Shown one piece after another: positions 59,284 through 64,000 of a stretch of 64,000 nucleotides of DNA. The stretch spans positions 1 to 64,000 of the forward strand of contig CACJQK010000003.1 in NCBI GenBank assembly GCA_902595515.1. The letters run 5' to 3'. Numbering within the stretch: position 1 is the stretch's first letter; the number at the start of each line of letters is the position of its first letter. The translations under genes and the position numbers were made by a program. This DNA comes from an uncultured SAR116 cluster alpha proteobacterium. GTDB taxonomy: Bacteria; Pseudomonadota; Alphaproteobacteria; Puniceispirillales; Marisalimonadaceae. The notes under the pieces were generated by a model. It saw only the letters and a program-made list of their open reading frames with translations. It was not told the origin of the DNA and ran no database searches.

Positions 59284-61911
59284 TTAATCATCTTTGTTCA
59301 TGGCTTCAAAGAGGTTTGTTAAATATTCACCTGTCGATTTAAGGCTTGTTACAGCCTGTTCCATGCTTGTAAACTGTTTTACATATCTATCTCTTAAAGA
59401 TGTCATTTGGGCATTTAAATCAATCAGTAAAGCTGATTGGTCTGTTACTTCTTGATTAATAGTTGTTTCTCGTGTGGACAATTGTCCGTTTGAAGTATTA
59501 AGTGTTTCTGTCAAAAATGAAGTTAATTTTTCAATGAGACTCTGTCCGTAATAGATAGTTGCATCAGATCCTAACCCTGAGTATTTAACTTTTAATCCAG
59601 CTGCATTTCCTGAGGTAATAGTAAAAATTTTATTCGATATATCTGCTACCATTGCAACATTATCCAATGTAGCAGAACCGGTTACACCAGTAGTCGTAAT
59701 GCCGGCGCCCGTAAAACCCAGAGTTACGGAACCTGAAGTGTTGGCTGAAGGAGTAATTGACGAAATTGTTTGAAATGTTTTGGACCCTAGGACTGTTGCA
59801 TTAGCGGCGGGACCAGTAATAACTTCTGTTTGAGCATTACCTGACATATCTGTTCCAACAACAGTAAAAGTTTTGCTACTTTCATCTCCGCCTGCACTTA
59901 CAATTGACGGTCTTTTTCCAGTTAGGTCAACAAAAGCTGATTTTGTTCCAATATTTACTCCTGAAGCTGCTGAGTTTGATGAAATTTGTGTAATATCTCT
60001 AAATATTTTTGTTCCTGTAACACTATTTCCAGCAGTTGGACCTGTAATTGTCTCAGTTTGGGAAGTCCCATTAATATCTGTTCCAGTTATAGTAAAAGTA
60101 ACAGATGACAAATTATTAGAACTTGCTACTGTCACAAATGAGTTAAGATTTGTTGCCGATCTAGGACTAGTTGCAGTTGTTTGTGCTCCATCAAGTGTAA
60201 AATTACCAGTACTACCAAGTGTTTCATTATCGACAAGTCCGTCTGGATCAGTTGTAGTAACAGACGTGCCATTTAGTAATAAAGCAGTATCAGCTGTACC
60301 TGATTGTGAGGTTCCAATATTATCAGCATCAGTTGTTCCTTCAAATTTTAAAAACCCATCTAAATTACTTCCTATTGCGTTAACCACAATTGACGAAGAC
60401 GATCCAGTTGATCCAGAGGTAATAGAATAACTTCCATTAGAATGAGTAACAACTACAGACTTTCCAGCAGCAGTTAATGTACTATCTGCATTAATTGCCG
60501 TTTGAATAGCTGTTGCAAGTGCAGCTTCAGATGTATAGTGAGCAGCTGGTACACTTACTGAACCCGATTGAGTACCATCAACTGTTACCTGGATAGTGTT
60601 ATTTGAGCTGGTAACCTCTGGGGATGTATCACTACTAACTAGTCCTGTGAAAGCACCTGATACATAAGCTGTCATTGCAAAAGCATATGAACCAGCGACC
60701 GGTTTAGAACTGCTACCTCCACTTACAGAAAGCAGACTGGATGATGATGAATACATTGAATTAAAAATAGCATCTAAAGATGTAGGATTATTTTTTAATT
60801 CGTTCTCTAGTACTGTTGTGTTTAGACTTAGTAAACCATCTTTTTCTGTCCTTACTCCTAAATTGGAAAGATAAACTCCATTTGCTCCAAAACCTGTTAG
60901 TTGGTTAGTTGTTAATGCATTTAGTTGTTTTTGGATACTTTTAATAACGGGGTCATCTGACAAATCACCAGCTTCTTTTGAAGCAGATCCTCTAAATGTT
61001 TTTTCATTTAATAAAGTTCTAGCTTCATTTACTGCTGTTACAAAAGATTGTAGACTTGTAGTAGCTGAACTGGTGTCTACTGAACCTGTTAAATTTGCTG
61101 GCGTATCGGTTCCATTTACTGTTGTTGATGCTAGTAAGTTAACATTATATCCAGTAAATAAGTCTGAAATACTATTTGATGATCTAGTCAAGGAAATGCC
61201 GTCAACAGAAAAAGATGCATCAGTTCCTGCAAGTTTTTGTTTAGAACCATTAGTTGTTGTGTTGTCGATAGCTGAGAGGCCTGAGCCTGATGGGCTCTCA
61301 GTAGCTGTTATTCTTAATGCATTCTCTTTTCCATTTTGTGACTTTAATACAAGAGTAAATGTACCATCACCTGCACCTATTACGCTTGCAGTAGTTCCAT
61401 AATCTAATGCGTTGATTTTATCTTTTAAGGACTCAAGCGTGTCGGTTTCAGTTACTGATAAAGTTTTTGATGAAACTGTTGCACTAGCAACAAAACTGCC
61501 TGAAGACCAGTCACCTCTTTCAAGAACTAAACTTCCTGCGCCAACAAGATAAGTATTTGATGTATAATCTTCAAATGCTAAAGTTTGTCCTTTAGCTAGG
61601 GTAGAAACGCTAATTGATGAATTTATAGCTACTGCAGTAGATGGATCAGAAATAGTTGCACTAACTGCTGAACTAGTTGAATTTACCTTTAATGATGTGT
61701 TTCCTGTTAAAGTGCTTAATGAAGTAGAGAGTTTAGATAGTGCACTTTTTATTTCACCAATAGCAGAAATTGCTGTATTTCTTGCATCTATTTTTGATTG
61801 AATTTGATTTTCTTGTGGTGCTTGTTCTGCTTCAACTAAGCTATCAACAATTTGAGTTATATTAAGACCACTGCCTCTTTGATTAATTGCACTTAAATAA
61901 TCTACAGCCAT
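59284..61911 (-). CDS. fliD: Flagellar filament cap FliD (875 aa) with two internal GTD-repeat modules
   Basis: N-terminal GSGLNITQIVDSLVEAEQAPQ; flagellin-IN-like segments; C-terminal YGQSLIEKLTSFLTETLNTSNGQLSTRETTINQ...RYVKQFTSMEQAVTSLKSTGEYLTNLF. Confidence 0.93.
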   Translation of the reverse strand: MAVDYLSAINQRGSGLNITQIVDSLVEAEQAPQENQIQSKIDARNTAISAIGEIKSALSKLSTSLSTLTGNTSLKVNSTSSAVSATISDPSTAVAINSSISVSTLAKGQTLAFEDYTSNTYLVGAGSLVLERGDWSSGSFVASATVSSKTLSVTETDTLESLKDKINALDYGTTASVIGAGDGTFTLVLKSQNGKENALRITATESPSGSGLSAIDNTTTNGSKQKLAGTDASFSVDGISLTRSSNSISDLFTGYNVNLLASTTVNGTDTPANLTGSVDTSSATTSLQSFVTAVNEARTLLNEKTFRGSASKEAGDLSDDPVIKSIQKQLNALTTNQLTGFGANGVYLSNLGVRTEKDGLLSLNTTVLENELKNNPTSLDAIFNSMYSSSSSLLSVSGGSSSKPVAGSYAFAMTAYVSGAFTGLVSSDTSPEVTSSNNTIQVTVDGTQSGSVSVPAAHYTSEAALATAIQTAINADSTLTAAGKSVVVTHSNGSYSITSGSTGSSSSIVVNAIGSNLDGFLKFEGTTDADNIGTSQSGTADTALLLNGTSVTTTDPDGLVDNETLGSTGNFTLDGAQTTATSPRSATNLNSFVTVASSNNLSSVTFTITGTDINGTSQTETITGPTAGNSVTGTKIFRDITQISSNSAASGVNIGTKSAFVDLTGKRPSIVSAGGDESSKTFTVVGTDMSGNAQTEVITGPAANATVLGSKTFQTISSITPSANTSGSVTLGFTGAGITTTGVTGSATLDNVAMVADISNKIFTITSGNAAGLKVKYSGLGSDATIYYGQSLIEKLTSFLTETLNTSNGQLSTRETTINQEVTDQSALLIDLNAQMTSLRDRYVKQFTSMEQAVTSLKSTGEYLTNLFEAMNKDD
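59707..60156 (-). repeat. Two tandem GTD-repeat protein modules within FliD
   Basis: VTFTITGTDINGTSQTETITGPTAGNSVTGTKIFRDITQI and KTFTVVGTDMSGNAQTEVITGPAANATVLGSKTFQTISSI. Confidence 0.82.
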
Positions 61912-61958
61912 TTAAAAAAAACCTAATTAATTTATTTTTTAATAATACGACCCTAGAA

Positions 61959-61974
61959 TGCAATCTTTATGCCT
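61959..61974 (-). promoter_or_regulatory. Sigma54-like element upstream of fliD-methyltransferase-GT41 unit
   Basis: AGGCATAAAGATTGCA (T1 replaced by A); 5'UTR about 37 nt. Confidence 0.68.
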
Positions 61975-62064
61975 TATTAAAAATTAGATAAAATTATTCT
62001 TAAAAAGTTCTCAATAATAATGACAACTGATAAAAATTATGTAGTAATTTGTGTGGAGCTCAAA

Positions 62065-63777
62065 ATGTTTAAAAAAATAAACATAAAAGCATTAACAGAT
62101 AGTCTCGCATTATTATTTATTGCAGCTGTAGTTGGAACTATTGTTTCGTTTGTTGCCCAAATATTTATTATAAGCGCAAAAAATATCTATGATTTTATAT
62201 TTAATAACCCAGATTTCCATCTAAGTATTGATATTGGCAGTGTGTCACTTAACTTAGTACCATTACTAATTTGTGTTCCTAGTTCTATTTTAGTTGCTTT
62301 ACTAATGTATAGCCTGAAATTAACAAGATGGTTTGGTCCAGCAGATACAATTTACGCAGCACACCATCGTGCAGGAATTTTAGATTTAAAAGGAGGATTT
62401 GGATCAACATTAGCTTCTTTTATATCAATAAGTGGTGGAGCTTCAGTAGGAATTTATGGACCACTAGTCCATTTTGGTGCAACAGTATCATCATTTATAA
62501 GACGTCAAAAATATATTCCTAAAATTCCTCATGATATAATAATCGGCAGTGGTGTTGCTGCAGCAATATCAGCGGGGTTTGGAGCTCCTTTAGCAGGTAT
62601 TATATTTGCTCATGAAACAGTCTTAAGACATTTTTCTATGAAGGCGGTAGCTGCTCTAGCTATTTCATCAATGGCTGCTAATTTTTCCGCCACAGAAATA
62701 GGAATTGTTAGTCCACCTTTATTACTTTCTGCAATACCATTTGAAATGAGTGATATTTTACTAAGTCTTTCAATTATTGGTCCCCTAGCTGCTGTTACTG
62801 CAATATCTTTTATGAAACTAATCCTTATTCTAGGGACAATTCCGGCTAAATTAAACATTAAAAGCTGGCAAGCCCCAATAATTGCTGGATTTGCATGTGG
62901 GTTATGTGGAATGATTTTTAGTGAAATTTTGGGATTAGGCACTGAAGTTTTGATGTCTGTTATAACCTCGCAACAAATTCTTAGCTATCTTATAGTACTT
63001 TTAATAGGAAAATTAATTCTCACTTCTATTTGTATAGGTTTTGGATTTTTTGGTGGAACATTTTCTCCTGCTCTCTTTTTAGGCGGTGTTCTTGGTGCTA
63101 TTGTATTTCAATTGCCAATTACATCAACTAACCCTGAATTAATGTCTGTACTTGCTGTCTCAGCTATGGCAGCTGTATCTAGTTCAGTAATTGGAGCACC
63201 CATAACTGCTATTATTTTAGTTTTAGAACTAACAAGCTCCTACGAATACGCTATAGCTGCTACCTTTCCTATTGTTGTGTGTTCATTTATTACAAGTAGA
63301 ACTTTTGGAAATAGTTTATTTGACAAACAACTTATAACACGAGGAGTTGCTATTACGAAAGGTCGAGAACAGATAAGATTGAACGAAGCAATAATAAAAA
63401 ACTATGTTGATTATAATTATACAAGACTAAATTCAAAAAATTCAGTCAAAAGCGCTATCAAATTATTAATTAAGTCTAAAACGACTGAAGGCTACATTGT
63501 TTCAAATGATAACAACTATATTGGTAAAATTAGCCTAATGAGTTTAATAGGGAAAAAAGAAACTAATTTAGTAGATCTCGTGGAAATAAAGCCTTTAATA
63601 ATTGATCCAAATTCGAACCTTATATATGTGATAAAAAAATTGTCTAAATTTGTAGGTGAAAGTATCCCAATTGTTGATAAAAAGACCAATCAAATGATAG
63701 GTATAATATCTGAAAATGATGTTCTACAAGCATATTTAGACATTTCTGAAGAAATAAATCTAATTGAAAAACATTAA
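62065..63777 (+). CDS. ClC-family chloride channel/transporter with CBS domains
   Basis: GGSVGIYGP-like motif (SGGASVGIYGPLVHFGA), GFGAPLAGIIFAHE, GFFGGTFSPALFLGGVLGA; C-terminal CBS-like region; start after GGAG. Confidence 0.92.
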   Translation: MFKKINIKALTDSLALLFIAAVVGTIVSFVAQIFIISAKNIYDFIFNNPDFHLSIDIGSVSLNLVPLLICVPSSILVALLMYSLKLTRWFGPADTIYAAHHRAGILDLKGGFGSTLASFISISGGASVGIYGPLVHFGATVSSFIRRQKYIPKIPHDIIIGSGVAAAISAGFGAPLAGIIFAHETVLRHFSMKAVAALAISSMAANFSATEIGIVSPPLLLSAIPFEMSDILLSLSIIGPLAAVTAISFMKLILILGTIPAKLNIKSWQAPIIAGFACGLCGMIFSEILGLGTEVLMSVITSQQILSYLIVLLIGKLILTSICIGFGFFGGTFSPALFLGGVLGAIVFQLPITSTNPELMSVLAVSAMAAVSSSVIGAPITAIILVLELTSSYEYAIAATFPIVVCSFITSRTFGNSLFDKQLITRGVAITKGREQIRLNEAIIKNYVDYNYTRLNSKNSVKSAIKLLIKSKTTEGYIVSNDNNYIGKISLMSLIGKKETNLVDLVEIKPLIIDPNSNLIYVIKKLSKFVGESIPIVDKKTNQMIGIISENDVLQAYLDISEEINLIEKH

Positions 63778-63790
63778 TTAATAATTTTAT

Positions 63791-63817
63791 TAAACATTAA
63801 AATTAATGATCCGTAAT
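63791..63817 (+). promoter_or_regulatory. Possible sigma28 promoter of the right-edge FliS-like gene
   Basis: TAAA-N15-TCCGTAAT. Confidence 0.38.
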
Positions 63818-63852
63818 TAATAACAGTCCAATAATTATTCTTGGGGATTATT

Positions 63853-64000
63853 ATGAATTACAATGCGTCTATGAAACAATATTTAGCTGAAGAAATTACA
63901 GCTAAAACAAGTAATCTTGATCCCCACAAAATAATTGAAGAAGTACTCAAAGATCTTAAGAAGAATATGGAAACGTTAGCATATTCAATAGATAATGAGC
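63853..64000 (+). CDS. Partial ORF running off the window, FliS-like N-terminus
   Basis: MNYNASMKQYLAEEITAKTSNLDPHKIIEEVLKDLKKNMETLAYSIDNE; PHKII-type FliS signature, truncated at the edge. Confidence 0.5.
   Translation, partial: MNYNASMKQYLAEEITAKTSNLDPHKIIEEVLKDLKKNMETLAYSIDNE

Noticed and set aside
40923-61911. Higher GC of flagellin and fliD genes as a sign of recent horizontal transfer
   Set aside because: Explained by Ala/Gly/Thr/Val-rich composition; flanking genes keep the background base usage.
1-64000. CRISPR arrays, rRNA or tRNA genes, transposases or integrases
   Set aside because: No regularly spaced identical repeats, no recognisable RNA gene and no transposase or integrase motif was seen; a tRNAscan/Infernal run would be needed to exclude small RNAs.

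Overview
The window is AT-rich bacterial DNA. Gene order (rpsF-rpsR-rplI-dnaB-alr-mlaEF-radA-cvpA-purF; fabD-fabG-acpP-fabF-mltG-gmk; lptFG-surA-pdxA-rsmA) points to a streamlined alphaproteobacterium; this is an inference from synteny. Positions 1-23.6 kb are conserved housekeeping genes. Positions 23.6-64 kb are mostly flagellar. They hold fliE-F-G-H-I-J-K-L-M-N and fliO-P-Q-R-flhB, two sigma54 enhancer-binding proteins with complementary domain losses, three long flagellins, FliS/FliT-like chaperones and the filament cap fliD. Between the largest flagellin and fliD lies a cassette of two TPR-GT41 (O-GlcNAc-transferase-like) glycosyltransferases, a TPR-2OG/Fe(II) oxygenase, a TPR-methyltransferase, an FkbM methyltransferase and a small SAM methyltransferase. 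I read eight sigma54-like -24/-12 elements with identical spacing (TGGnAn-N5-TTGCW type) in front of fliO, fliK, the fliE-operon regulator, a flagellin, fliD and three cassette units. This suggests one sigma54 filament-assembly and filament-modification regulon. The most unusual signal is a repeated beta-rich module (consensus about FTITGTDxxGNxxTEVITGPxAxxTVTGTKxFxTVTSI) present as 2-3 copies in two of the three flagellins and also in the FliD cap. From memory it resembles sequences in tailed-phage virion proteins. No searches were run, so every homology call rests on motif recognition.
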